64,000 bases of DNA from Emticicia aquatilis (GCF_014644295.1 NZ_BMKK01000001.1:1-64000), one strand, 5' to 3'. Counted from the first letter of the stretch, positions 51,904-61,150 are shown. Numbers and translations are program-made. Notes: a model not told the origin generated them from the sequence alone.

Positions 51904-54153
51904 ATGAAAATTAATTACCTGATATTCAGCCTATTGGTCTTTTTAGGCCTATCCTATTTTTCTAAAATTCAAAACGACAATTCTGACCTAAACCTGCAAT
52001 TCTCGGTAGCAGACAGTCTTAAATCCATTACGCCTCCCGTGCTTTCGCCCGAGCAAAGTCGTTTGGCTTTTCATGTGCCAGCGGGTTATCACATGGAGCT
52101 GGTTGCAAGCGAACCCATGATTTCCGAACCAGTAGCAATCGCTTGGGATGGCAACGCCAGAATGTACGTTGCACAAATGGAAACTTATACCCAAGATGCT
52201 GATGGCACGGGTACTAAAGAAAAAAGAAGCCGTGTGATGCTACTGGAAGACACCGATAATGATGGAAAAATGGATAAAAGTTCAGTTTTTATCAAAGACT
52301 TGCTTTTACCACGCATGATTTTGTGTGTAAACCACGAGCTTTTGGTCAATGAAACTGATACGTATGATATTTACAGCTATAAAGATACCAATGGCGACGG
52401 CGTAGCTGACGTTAAAAAGCCAGCCTATATTTTAGGGAAAGTTGCAGGTGGAAATCTGGAGCATCAAAGAAGTGGTTTAGACTGGAATCTTGATAATTAT
52501 ATCTATCAAACCTACGATGCAGTACGTTTTAGATATAAAAACGGTGTACTAAAACCCGACTCTATGCCAAGTGGCTCGAATGGACAGTGGGGACTTACGC
52601 ATGATAATTACGGAAGATTATTTTTTAGTCGTGCTGGTGGCGAAAACGCAGGAAGCGGTTTTCAAATCAACCCTAAATATGGACAATTAGAATTTTCGGA
52701 TGCTTACAACGAGGAAAAATTCAACCGTATTTGGCCAATCATTGCCACCCCCGATGTACAAGGTGGAAAACCACGTTTGAATCCAGATAGTACATTGAAT
52801 CACTTCACTGCCGCCAACGGACAATCTATCTTTAGAGGCGACCACCTTCCTGCCGATTTAGTGGGTGATTACCTCATCAACGAACCTGTTGCTCGTATCA
52901 TTCGCCGAGCAAAAGTCATTAATAATCAAGGCAAAACACAACTCGAAAACGTTTACGATAAAAAAGAGTTTATTGCAAGCACTGATTTTTATTTCAGACC
53001 CAATAATACTTACACTGGCCCCGATGGATGTTTGTATATTGTGGATATGAGCCGAGGTATTATTCAAGAATCAAATTGGACACCAAAGGGCTCTTTTCTT
53101 CGTGGTAAAATAGATTATTATGGTATTGGAAAAATCAATCAACGAGGTAGAATTTGGCGTTTGGTTCATGATGATTACAAAAGAGGTCCTCAGCCCAAAA
53201 TGTTAGATATGCCAGCAAAATCTCTATTGGCCTACTTAGACCATCCGAATGGTTGGTGGCGAGACAACGCCCAAAAGCAAATCATTATTTTAGAGGATAA
53301 ATCGGTAGTTCCAACCTTGAAGGCAATGGTTTCGGGTAAAAATGGCACATCGGCACTCGGAAGAATTCATGCACTATGGACACTCGAAGGCCTAAATGCT
53401 ATTGATAAGCCAACCATTTATACGGCCTTGAAAGATACCGACCCACAAGTCAAAAAAACAGCTATCTGGATTTCGGAAATCTACTTGAAGCAAAACGACC
53501 AAGCCATGATGGCCACTATCGGTAAAATGATAAACGATGAGAATTATGACATTAGAACTCAGATTTTGCTATCGCTGGGGTCAAATAAAAGTGCATTGGC
53601 TAAACAAATCGTAGAAGAAATCCTTATTCAAAATGCCAATAATCAGATGATTACGAGCGTAAAAAAGAGCATTGATAAAAACGAAGATGCTAAGATTTAT
53701 GGTATAAAACTGGCAGGATTTACTCCTCCCGAACGAAAATTGATTTTAGCGGGTGGCGAAATTTACAAATCGCTTTGTTCGGCGTGTCATGGTGCAGATG
53801 GGAAAGGTTTACCCACGAATGCTGCCCCTGCATTGAGAGGAGCAAAACACATCAATGCCGATAAAGATATTGCGATAAGAATCCTAATGAATGGTTTGAA
53901 AGGCCCAATCGAGGGCAAATCTTATCCAAGTGTGATGCTTGCCATGAATGATAACTCTGATGAATGGATTGCTTCGGTGGTAAGTTATATCCGCTACGAA
54001 TTTGTTGGTACTTCGATGCGAGTTGGCAAAGGACGGCAATCAGCTGTTGTGCAAGTATCTGATGTGAAGAAAATCAGAGAACAGCACGCAGCAAAAACCG
54101 AACCTTGGACAATCGAAGAACTGGAACAACTTTCTACGCCTCCGAGCCAATGA
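51904..54153 (+). CDS. PVC-type dehydrogenase/cytochrome c fusion, copy 2
   Basis: A 749-residue protein of the same class as 43600-45849. N-terminal signal (IFSLLVFLGLSYF); propeller-like dehydrogenase domain (YHMELVASEPMISEPVAIAW, DTDNDGKMDKSSVF, GPDGCLYIVDMSRGIIQE); HEAT-like region; C-terminal cytochrome c with CSACH (Cys625, Cys628, His629) and a possible Met ligand in VMLAMND. It aligns only moderately with copy 1, so the pair is old rather than a recent duplication. It lies between the ceramidase-like gene and the last sulfatase. Confidence 0.88.
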   Translation: MKINYLIFSLLVFLGLSYFSKIQNDNSDLNLQFSVADSLKSITPPVLSPEQSRLAFHVPAGYHMELVASEPMISEPVAIAWDGNARMYVAQMETYTQDADGTGTKEKRSRVMLLEDTDNDGKMDKSSVFIKDLLLPRMILCVNHELLVNETDTYDIYSYKDTNGDGVADVKKPAYILGKVAGGNLEHQRSGLDWNLDNYIYQTYDAVRFRYKNGVLKPDSMPSGSNGQWGLTHDNYGRLFFSRAGGENAGSGFQINPKYGQLEFSDAYNEEKFNRIWPIIATPDVQGGKPRLNPDSTLNHFTAANGQSIFRGDHLPADLVGDYLINEPVARIIRRAKVINNQGKTQLENVYDKKEFIASTDFYFRPNNTYTGPDGCLYIVDMSRGIIQESNWTPKGSFLRGKIDYYGIGKINQRGRIWRLVHDDYKRGPQPKMLDMPAKSLLAYLDHPNGWWRDNAQKQIIILEDKSVVPTLKAMVSGKNGTSALGRIHALWTLEGLNAIDKPTIYTALKDTDPQVKKTAIWISEIYLKQNDQAMMATIGKMINDENYDIRTQILLSLGSNKSALAKQIVEEILIQNANNQMITSVKKSIDKNEDAKIYGIKLAGFTPPERKLILAGGEIYKSLCSACHGADGKGLPTNAAPALRGAKHINADKDIAIRILMNGLKGPIEGKSYPSVMLAMNDNSDEWIASVVSYIRYEFVGTSMRVGKGRQSAVVQVSDVKKIREQHAAKTEPWTIEELEQLSTPPSQ

Positions 54154-54200
54154 AGCCAATTTTACCGTTCTCTTTTTTGACCCAATTTCCGGAAATAAAC

Positions 54201-55712
54201 ATGAAAAAAATAGTTGCTTTTCTTGTATTGCTATGTTTCATAAGTAGTACAAAAAGTTTTGCCCAAAAACCGAATATCATATATATCCTCGCCGATGATT
54301 TGGGTATTGGTGATGTATCGGTTTATAATTCAGAAGGAAAAATTCAAACCCCTAATATTGACCAACTGGCTCAAAATGGTGTAAAGTTTACCGATGCACA
54401 CACAACTTCGGCAGTCTGTACACCTACTCGTTACGGCATTATGACTGGACGTTATAACTGGCGAACTACCCTAAAAAAAGGCGTTCTACACGGTTATGAT
54501 ACGCCTTTGATTGACCCAAAAAGAGAAACAGTTGCCTCTTTCTTGCAAAAACAAGGCTACAAAACAGGAATTGTAGGCAAATGGCATTTGGGTTGGAATT
54601 GGGGCAATATTGAAGCGGGTGAGAAAAATGTAGATTTCACAAAACAAGTAAGAAATAGCCCTAATACCAATGGCTTTGATTACTCATTTTGTATTCCGGC
54701 CTCGCTCGATATGCCTCCTTATGCTTACGTAGAAAACGGTTTCTGCACGGCCATTCCAAAAGATACTTGTATTGGTAGAAAAGGTATCGAGCTATTCCGT
54801 GCGGGTATCATTGCACCTGATTTTCAGCCAGAAGAAGTTTTAGGAAAATTTACCGAAAAAGCCCTTAGTTTCATCAATCAAAATTCAAAAAAAGACAAAC
54901 CGTTTTTCCTTTATTTCCCATTGGCTGCACCACACACGCCAATTCTTCCGATTGGCAATTTTGTAGGTAAAAGTAATGTTTCACCCTACGCCGATTTCGT
55001 TTTGATGGTAGATGATGTAGTCAGGCAAGTTGTTGAGACACTTAAAAAAAATGGTGTGTATGAAAATACAATTATTGTTTTTGGCTCTGATAATGGCTTC
55101 GCCAACCCTGCTGATTTGAAAGCTCAACTCAGTAAAGGCCATAATCCATCGATGATGTATAGAGGACTAAAGACCGATATTTTTGAAGGTGGACATCACG
55201 TACCTTTCATTGTTTCTTGGAAACAAACTATCAAATCACCAAAAGTAAGTAGGCAATTAGTATGTACAACTGACTTTTTCCAAACAGTTGCTGAACTTAA
55301 TAATCAAAAATTAAACGATAATGTAGCAGAAGACAGTTTTAGTTTTTTGAGTGAGGTTACGGGTAAAAAACCAACTTTCGATGTCAGGAAATCAGTCATT
55401 CATCACTCATCAGATGGATTTTTTGCGATACGAAAAGATAATTGGAAATTGATAATGTGTTCGCATTCGGGCGGCAATGGAAAACCCAAAGAAACAAGCG
55501 AAGAAGCAAAAACCTTACCTCCTATTCAATTATACGATTTATCAACTGACATTGGCGAAACACAAAATGTTTACGCCCAAAATCCAGAAATCGTAAAAGA
55601 ACTAACGGCTTTACTGACAAAGCAAATTCAAGACGGCCGAAGTACAAAAGGAAAAAACCAAACCAATGAAGGGCCAAGTTACTGGAGCCAGTTGACTTGG
55701 TTGGGGAAGTAA
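54201..55712 (+). CDS. Arylsulfatase-family sulfatase (Cys-type S1), copy 2
   Basis: A 503-residue secreted sulfatase. The start is taken at 54201 (MKKIVAFLVLLCFISSTKSFAQ, a clear signal peptide); upstream in-frame ATGs lie within the end of the previous gene. Motifs: ILADDLGIGD metal site, CTPTRYGIMTG with formylglycine Cys73, VGKWHLGW, FGSDNGFANP. It differs clearly from copy 1, resembling the N-acetylgalactosamine-6-sulfatase/arylsulfatase A-like group, so it probably attacks a different sulfate position. Last gene of the glycan operon, followed by a shared terminator. Confidence 0.93.
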   Translation: MKKIVAFLVLLCFISSTKSFAQKPNIIYILADDLGIGDVSVYNSEGKIQTPNIDQLAQNGVKFTDAHTTSAVCTPTRYGIMTGRYNWRTTLKKGVLHGYDTPLIDPKRETVASFLQKQGYKTGIVGKWHLGWNWGNIEAGEKNVDFTKQVRNSPNTNGFDYSFCIPASLDMPPYAYVENGFCTAIPKDTCIGRKGIELFRAGIIAPDFQPEEVLGKFTEKALSFINQNSKKDKPFFLYFPLAAPHTPILPIGNFVGKSNVSPYADFVLMVDDVVRQVVETLKKNGVYENTIIVFGSDNGFANPADLKAQLSKGHNPSMMYRGLKTDIFEGGHHVPFIVSWKQTIKSPKVSRQLVCTTDFFQTVAELNNQKLNDNVAEDSFSFLSEVTGKKPTFDVRKSVIHHSSDGFFAIRKDNWKLIMCSHSGGNGKPKETSEEAKTLPPIQLYDLSTDIGETQNVYAQNPEIVKELTALLTKQIQDGRSTKGKNQTNEGPSYWSQLTWLGK

Positions 55713-55728
55713 AAAAGCTGCAAATAAA

Positions 55729-55761
55729 AATGAAAGGTTTCAAGTACTGAAACCTTTCATT
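55729..55761. terminator. Bidirectional terminator ending the glycan operon
   Basis: AATGAAAGGTTTCA and TGAAACCTTTCATT form a perfect 14-bp stem with loop AGTAC. It overlaps the stop codon of the convergent ATPase gene. Confidence 0.87.
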
Positions 55762-57361
55762 TGATAATGTCTTGTATTTTTTCTCTAAACCACTTTGTCT
55801 GTGCTAATTCAATTTTCGATAAATTTTGCCGTTCAAGTAAAGTTTTACCATAATCTTTAGCAGGAAAAACCTTATAAAACTGTTCAAAATCATCCGAACG
55901 CAATAATTCAACAACAGTTTTTCCATTCTCAATGAAAACTTGCTTTTGTTTCTCTAAGCCATTTTCATTAAAAAATGGGTATCCTCGTCGTGCTAAGTCT
56001 ATTCCATATAGGATAGTATCTTTTTTTTCATTTTTTAGCTCTTTAATTTTTTGAATATATAATTTTTTATCAAACTCTTTCTTCTTTTTTGAATAATACT
56101 CCTCCAAATTATCGGGATGATAAAAATAGTTTTCTATACTATAGTAATTCAAAATTCGTAAGTTTTTATATTGATTTCTAATCTGTTCAATATCAATATC
56201 CGTAAGATAATCTCTATCTATCAAACCAAAAACATCGTTATTTTTTGATTTAAAGAATACATCTTTTTTATCAATTGCATTGATAAAAAGCGTATTCTTA
56301 AACTCAAGATTATTATAAAAAGGAGTATCAGTATTTTCAGCAAAAAAGATTTTACTTCCTTTAAAGGCTTTACGCATAAAGTCTTTACTTACAGCAATCT
56401 CAAAAACCTCAAAATTATTTTTAGGTTGTGGGAGAAGTACCTGTGGAATATCAAAATCTAAATCATCAAAATCAATGATTGCTCCAAACTCTGATTCGTT
56501 GGCGTAATCAATAAAACCAAGTGAATGACTGGCTGTCCATAATTGACAATTTTCAGGAATCCAGTTTTCTGTAATCTCTTTCAGTAAATTATATTGAAGT
56601 TGCGTATTTAGATGCAAATCCAACTCATCCATGAAATAGATGGTGTTTTGGTATAAATCTCTTCTACTTAATAAATTCAGTAACGTATTAAAAATTTCTT
56701 TCTCTCCATTGCTCAATAAATCGTAGTGAATTATTGAGTTTCCTTTTTTAAATAATATTTCAGCAGTTTTACCATCTACAGGAGGAGTAAATGAATGAAA
56801 CTCTAAAATTGTTTTATCAGAATGTTCACTGAATATACGAAAAAAAGCTTGATTGATAGGATTGATATAATTATTTATGATTTCAGACCTACTTTTACCA
56901 TCTCCTTTAAATAAATCATCAATCATTAACTTAACGATGTGTTCTACATCATTTTCAAATCTTTCATCTCTTTCAATATACAATCTTGGTCTGTCAGTAT
57001 CATTTTCAAAATCAAATTTTGTTTGGCCAAAAGCAGTTCGAGTAAGTCGAGGTACTTGTTTCAAGCTACTCCTACCATAAAATGTAGTATTTGTTGTCTG
57101 ATTTTGTTCTAATCCAGTAAATCTAACATCAATTCTAAACTCTTTTCCTTCTTTTTCGTAATACCCATTAGTTTGTGGCAAAAGACCATTCTTATTCTTT
57201 GCATTTGCCATAACTTCAAAAGCATCAAAAACAGAGGTCTTACCTGAGCCATTACCTCCAATGAGCAATACTAATTTAGGAGCAATAGGCAGCTCTGACA
57301 AATCTATTGTTAAATCTGTAAATCTTTTAAAGTTTTCTAAACCAAGCTTTGAAATGTGCAT
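55757..57361 (-). CDS. ABC-type ATPase fused to DUF4435 (PARIS/OLD-like)
   Basis: A 534-residue single chain. The ABC/SMC-like ATPase covers 1 to about 310: Walker A GGNGSGKT (35-42), signature LSNGE (216-220), Walker B IYFMDELDLH (241-250) with Glu246, and H-loop TASHS. From about 335 a DUF4435 (TOPRIM-related) part follows: FFAENTDTPFYNN with Glu342, IDRDY with Asp382/Asp384, and YYSIENYFYHPDN. This is the AriA plus AriB content of PARIS phage-defence systems in one polypeptide. The gene looks more AT-rich than its neighbours and sits alone between the glycan locus and nadE, suggesting acquisition. A defence role is inferred. Confidence 0.8.
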   Translation of the reverse strand: MHISKLGLENFKRFTDLTIDLSELPIAPKLVLLIGGNGSGKTSVFDAFEVMANAKNKNGLLPQTNGYYEKEGKEFRIDVRFTGLEQNQTTNTTFYGRSSLKQVPRLTRTAFGQTKFDFENDTDRPRLYIERDERFENDVEHIVKLMIDDLFKGDGKSRSEIINNYINPINQAFFRIFSEHSDKTILEFHSFTPPVDGKTAEILFKKGNSIIHYDLLSNGEKEIFNTLLNLLSRRDLYQNTIYFMDELDLHLNTQLQYNLLKEITENWIPENCQLWTASHSLGFIDYANESEFGAIIDFDDLDFDIPQVLLPQPKNNFEVFEIAVSKDFMRKAFKGSKIFFAENTDTPFYNNLEFKNTLFINAIDKKDVFFKSKNNDVFGLIDRDYLTDIDIEQIRNQYKNLRILNYYSIENYFYHPDNLEEYYSKKKKEFDKKLYIQKIKELKNEKKDTILYGIDLARRGYPFFNENGLEKQKQVFIENGKTVVELLRSDDFEQFYKVFPAKDYGKTLLERQNLSKIELAQTKWFREKIQDIIK

Positions 57362-57377
57362 AGAGGCATGTTTTTTT

Positions 57378-57385
57378 CAAATTTA
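57378..57385 (-). promoter_or_regulatory. -7 promoter element of the ATPase-DUF4435 gene
   Basis: Minus-strand TAAATTTG fits TAnnTTTG in the 35-base gap after nadE, 17 bases before the ATG. It suggests the gene is expressed on its own. Confidence 0.5.
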
Positions 57386-57396
57386 CTCAATATTCA

Positions 57397-59424
57397 TCAA
57401 AACCCAATCCTACCTCTCGATTTTCGGCGGTCGCCTTTTTCGAGGTATTCTCTCATATCGGCTAATTCTTTTTCGAATCCACCTGATAAAATTGGGAATC
57501 GGCACCAGCCACGTGGGTCGAGATTATAACTATCTAAATGAAAGCTTGGTGCATAACGCTCACGTTTCCATTGGTTTCTGCTCCACATTCTAAAGAATTT
57601 TTCTACCCAATTGGCCAAAGTTTGACGGTCGAAACGGTCAGCGTATTGAGCCTCCATGAAAAGTAAACATTCTAAAGGAGGCTTTTTATCTCTGATAGCC
57701 ACACCTTCGATTGAGTTTAGGACTTCATAAGGCATTAAGTCTTTTTCGTCGGTTTGCTTGGTTTCGAGCGGACGAAGTTCGGCAGTTGGTTGTAGGCTAT
57801 TTACTTTATTTAAACCTTCAATCTTAATATGCTTTCCTTTTACATCGCAACCTACTGTTTCGAGCCAAACTAACCATTTTTTGAGCCAAAACTTATCAAT
57901 TCCTGCAATCGGGTTGATACTGCCTGCCGTATCGCCGTCCATTGTGCAGTAACCAACGGCTACTTCAGAGCGGTTAGAAGTTGCTAAAAGTAAATGATTA
58001 TGCAAATTTGTGAGCAACCAAACACTTGGGGCCCGCACACGTGCCTGAATATTTTGAAGCGGTAAATCGTCGGTTTCCCAAGTCAAATCTCGGCCTATTT
58101 GTTTTTCTATTAGGTCTTTATAGGTTTCTACGAGTCCGTTGATGTTTACATTGTAGAAAGTTGCACCGATATTTTTTGCCAAACTTTCGGCCGATTCGTA
58201 GGTATCAGTCGAACTATTTTCTGTGCCTTGATAAATGCTGTGAATCATTTTTTCGGCAATTTCCTCAACCGTCGTGCAATCTTGGATTTTCTTGATGAAC
58301 GAAAGTTTTTTCTTGAAAGCCTCTAAACCAATACTTTCATCGGCCAAACGAATCATTAAACCACACAAGGCCACACAAGCACAGGAGTCAGCACCACCCG
58401 ATAGCGAAACCGTAAAACCTTGCGAACGAGATTTACGAAGATAATCGAACAAAGCCAAACTTACGGCACGAGCAAACTCTTCTTCTTTCAGAAATCCTCC
58501 ACGCTCAAACTTTTCGAGTTCAGCGGTTTGTGGAGCAACTGGTTTTATTTCGGGGAAATCGAAAAGGGTTGGTACTTTCCAGTTTCCTTGTGTAATCGGT
58601 GATTTTACCTGTGAGTGATTTACTTTCGGCATTTCTACATCAATCACAGCCGAAGTAACGTAAAAATCTTCGTAGCCAAAACGTGGGGAAGAAACCAGTA
58701 GATTTCCGTCAGAAGCAATCATGGCATCGCCATCGAAAATCAAGCGTCCAGATTCATTTCCGAGCAAATTTGTATAAATATAGCTACAAGCAAACGAGCG
58801 ACTTCCATCAATAACGAAACGTTCACGGGTAACAAATTTTGAGAACGAAAACGGACTTGCACTTGGATTCAGAATAATATCTACTCCCCTATCGAACATT
58901 GTCCGTCCAGGGCGATTAGCCACCCAAGCGTCTTCGCAAATCTCGAAGCCAATACGAACGCCACTCAACTCAAAAACTAAATCGCCAATTGGATATTTGA
59001 ATTCATCAATTTCGATTTCGTCACGCACGCCAGCCTGCCAACGATGAAACCAACGGTCTTCATAGAAAACTCCATAGTTTGGTAAATGTTGTTTGCAGAC
59101 AAATCCTAAGATTTTCTTGTTGGCAATCAAACAGGCAGTATTGTAAACTTTATTGTTGAAACGAATAGGCAAACCCACCGAAACTATCATTCCAGATGTG
59201 TGCTGTACGATTTCGAGCAGGCTTTCTTTTGCTTGCTCAACCAAATCCCATGAGTAAAAAGCATCTTCGCAGCCATAGCCCGTAATACACAACTCAGGCA
59301 AGCATAATAAGCTAACATCTTGTTTATCAGCTTCTTTGATACAATCAATAATGTTTTTCTGGTTCTGCTCCCAAGCCAAAGGCGTTTGATTGAGCGTACC
59401 AGCAGCTACTTTTATAAGTTTCAT
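57397..59424 (-). CDS. nadE: Glutamine-dependent NAD+ synthetase
   Basis: It makes NAD from deamido-NAD, ATP and glutamine in the cytoplasm. The start is taken at 59424 (MKLIKVAAGTLNQTP, 675 residues); an in-frame ATG ten codons earlier lies in repeat sequence. The N-terminal nitrilase-type glutaminase has Glu44 (LCLPELCITGYG), Lys111 (CKQHLPNYG) and Cys163 (EICEDAW). The C-terminal synthetase has SGGADS at 342-347 for ATP pyrophosphate binding. All catalytic residues are present. Its promoter element is at 59529-59536. Confidence 0.96.
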   Translation of the reverse strand: MKLIKVAAGTLNQTPLAWEQNQKNIIDCIKEADKQDVSLLCLPELCITGYGCEDAFYSWDLVEQAKESLLEIVQHTSGMIVSVGLPIRFNNKVYNTACLIANKKILGFVCKQHLPNYGVFYEDRWFHRWQAGVRDEIEIDEFKYPIGDLVFELSGVRIGFEICEDAWVANRPGRTMFDRGVDIILNPSASPFSFSKFVTRERFVIDGSRSFACSYIYTNLLGNESGRLIFDGDAMIASDGNLLVSSPRFGYEDFYVTSAVIDVEMPKVNHSQVKSPITQGNWKVPTLFDFPEIKPVAPQTAELEKFERGGFLKEEEFARAVSLALFDYLRKSRSQGFTVSLSGGADSCACVALCGLMIRLADESIGLEAFKKKLSFIKKIQDCTTVEEIAEKMIHSIYQGTENSSTDTYESAESLAKNIGATFYNVNINGLVETYKDLIEKQIGRDLTWETDDLPLQNIQARVRAPSVWLLTNLHNHLLLATSNRSEVAVGYCTMDGDTAGSINPIAGIDKFWLKKWLVWLETVGCDVKGKHIKIEGLNKVNSLQPTAELRPLETKQTDEKDLMPYEVLNSIEGVAIRDKKPPLECLLFMEAQYADRFDRQTLANWVEKFFRMWSRNQWKRERYAPSFHLDSYNLDPRGWCRFPILSGGFEKELADMREYLEKGDRRKSRGRIGF

Positions 59425-59528
59425 TAAATCAGTGAGTGAATGAGTATATGACAATGAAGAAAAAATGTTTGGTTCATCATTTTATACTCTGTTTTAAAAT
59501 CAAATCTATCAGTTAGAAGTCTTCTTCG

Positions 59529-59536
59529 CAAAGATA
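59529..59536 (-). promoter_or_regulatory. -7 promoter element of nadE
   Basis: Minus-strand TATCTTTG fits TAnnTTTG, 105 bases upstream of the nadE ATG, leaving a long leader that contains a GAATGAGTGAAT-type repeat. Confidence 0.5.
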
Positions 59537-59591
59537 ACAAAAACTCTTAGTGCTAAGTTTTGTTTATAACTGCTTGACATTAAAAATATCA

Positions 59592-59621
59592 TGTTCACTC
59601 ATTCAACACTATTCATTACAC
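59592..59621. repeat. GAATGAGTGAAT-family repeat
   Basis: GTTCACTCATTCAACACT followed by ATTCATTACACT; inverse copies of the motif at 59430-59445 and relatives of those flanking the rpsR-rplI gap. Confidence 0.5.
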
Positions 59622-59659
59622 TATAATTTAAGAAGGTCTTACTTTTTTATTATTTTATT

Positions 59660-59718
59660 CCCGCAGACTTCGCAAAAAACCGCAGAATTTACACTTTTTC
59701 TGTGTAAATCTGCGGTTT
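59660..59718 (-). terminator. CCGCAG repeat forming a terminator hairpin
   Basis: AAACCGCAGAATTTACAC (59677-59694) pairs with GTGTAAATCTGCGGTTT (59702-59718) with one bulge, and a T-run follows on the minus strand. It is the likely terminator of the gene ending at 59755. The neighbouring CCCGCAGACTTCGC belongs to the same short repeat. Confidence 0.75.
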
Positions 59719-59754
59719 CAGCAAATAATCAAAATAAATTTCAGTGTATCCAGC

Positions 59755-61092
59755 TTAGCGTTCTAATAATTTTACACGCTTTTCGAGTTGAATAATATAC
59801 AAACTCATTTCTTCAATTTTTTCTAAAAGTTTAGCGGTCATTTCTGCATTATCGATGCCTTTGGCTACTACTTCTTTGGCAGACGGAATGTTAGGCAAAT
59901 GTTTGTTTTGGGTTATAAAATTATCTAAATCATTGATTTTCATCAACTTATAATCTTTTTCAAAAACTTTATCCGACCATTGGTTTTCGTTTTGGTAGCG
60001 AATCTTGAAGTTCGACACCCAAAATTCACCTTCTTCACCAACGCCCATAAAGTCACGGTCGTTAATTTTCATGCTTGGGTTATTATAAGCCACACGCATA
60101 TTTACAACTCCCTTCACATCAAGTGGGTATTGAGGATTGTGCATACCTATGCCTACTTTTACGGCATAAGCTCCCACTCCGCCCAACGTGAGAGCATTTG
60201 ACACTGTGACTTGCGATTGAAAACCGATAGATGTGGCGTTGGTCAAATTATTCACTACGGTAGTTGGCGAAGCAAAATTTGTACCTGTCCAAGAGCCAGA
60301 TTGGTCGCCAATAAATATACAAGAATTATTATTGGTAATGCCTGCATTTCCCCCTGCAAAATTACCAATCCAAATGTTATTTGCTCCAGTTGTTGAGAAC
60401 TGCCCTGCTGCATAACCAATAAAAGTATTATAATTAGCAGTTGAGTTTTGCCCTGTATAATTGCCGATAAAAGTGCTATAATTTGAGTTTTTGGCTGTTG
60501 TACCAATGCCATCATAACCAGCACTTACACCAATCATGATGTTTTGATTGCCTGTGCGATTATTTGCACCTGCCGCTTGACCTAAAAAAGTATTAGATGC
60601 CCCCAAAGTATTAAAAACTCCAGCACTTGCCCCAGCAAAGGTATTACAACAAGTAGCCGTTGAATAAAATCCTGCATTTGCTCCAAAAAAGGCATTTTGT
60701 GAACCTGCGGCAGTTGCACCCGTACTATAACCCGCATTAAAACCAAAAAAAGTATTGGCAACACCAAGTGCTGTTGTGGCATTTCCCGAACCCGTACCGC
60801 CCATTGTATTATTTGAATTAACGATTCTAAAACTTGGGTCGCCTACGCCACTTGCAGCAGCTGGCACAAGAATAATATTCCCCACAGCATCAACACTTAA
60901 AGCTAAATTATTTGAAGCAGCAGGTGTTGAAGCCGAAGTTAAATTTGCCAACTTCACACCATTATTACCAATTGTTAGCGGTGTACCTGTGGGCGTTGTT
61001 ATTGAGTTTTGGGCAAAAAGCCCCCTAACCCCCGATGGGGGAATTATTTGTAGTAAAGTATTGATTATTATAAGATAAAATGCCTTTTTCAT
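59755..61092 (-). CDS. Secreted surface protein with Gly/Asn head-like repeats and coiled-coil tail
   Basis: A 445-residue protein. The signal peptide is MKKAFYLIIINTLLQIIPPS followed by GVRGLFAQN; its PPSGVRG part is encoded by a dispersed repeat. Residues about 105-290 contain short degenerate repeats of the type FFGANAGFYST, TFLGQAAGANN and TFIGNYTGQN, resembling trimeric adhesin heads. The C-terminal ~100 residues carry the widespread Bacteroidota motif HLPNIPSAKEVVAKGIDNAE and a terminal coiled coil (KLLEKIEEMSLYIIQLEKRV). Probably an exported structural or adhesive protein; there is no clear T9SS sorting domain. 43 bases downstream of the beta-helix gene. Confidence 0.82.
   Translation of the reverse strand: MKKAFYLIIINTLLQIIPPSGVRGLFAQNSITTPTGTPLTIGNNGVKLANLTSASTPAASNNLALSVDAVGNIILVPAAASGVGDPSFRIVNSNNTMGGTGSGNATTALGVANTFFGFNAGYSTGATAAGSQNAFFGANAGFYSTATCCNTFAGASAGVFNTLGASNTFLGQAAGANNRTGNQNIMIGVSAGYDGIGTTAKNSNYSTFIGNYTGQNSTANYNTFIGYAAGQFSTTGANNIWIGNFAGGNAGITNNNSCIFIGDQSGSWTGTNFASPTTVVNNLTNATSIGFQSQVTVSNALTLGGVGAYAVKVGIGMHNPQYPLDVKGVVNMRVAYNNPSMKINDRDFMGVGEEGEFWVSNFKIRYQNENQWSDKVFEKDYKLMKINDLDNFITQNKHLPNIPSAKEVVAKGIDNAEMTAKLLEKIEEMSLYIIQLEKRVKLLER
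61019..61045 (-). repeat. CCCCTTTAGGGG-family repeat inside a second signal peptide
   Basis: On the minus strand it reads AATTCCCCCATCGGGGG then TTAGGGGGCT, matching the pattern at 18891-18914 and 61128-61150. It encodes I-P-P-S-G-V-R-G-L in the same frame as the TonB receptor copy. Confidence 0.75.
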
Positions 61093-61127
61093 AGATATTT
61101 ATTGTTTTAAAATTTTATTTTAAATGA

Positions 61128-61150
61128 ACTCCCCTTTAGGGGTTGGGGGT
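61128..61150 (+). repeat. CCCCTTTAGGGG-family repeat containing a stop codon
   Basis: ACTCCCCTTTAGGGG then TTGGGGGT. On the minus strand it encodes T-P-N-P followed by TAA, so it supplies the last codons and the stop of the beta-helix gene. Confidence 0.8.

Larger units (their letters stand above)
59425..59754. other. Gene-free region upstream of nadE, rich in repeats
   Basis: These 330 bases hold the nadE promoter element, two GAATGAGTGAAT-type repeat patches (59430-59445 and, inverted, 59592-59621) and the CCGCAG-type repeat/terminator at 59660-59718. No open frame with a convincing start or composition is present. Confidence 0.6.
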
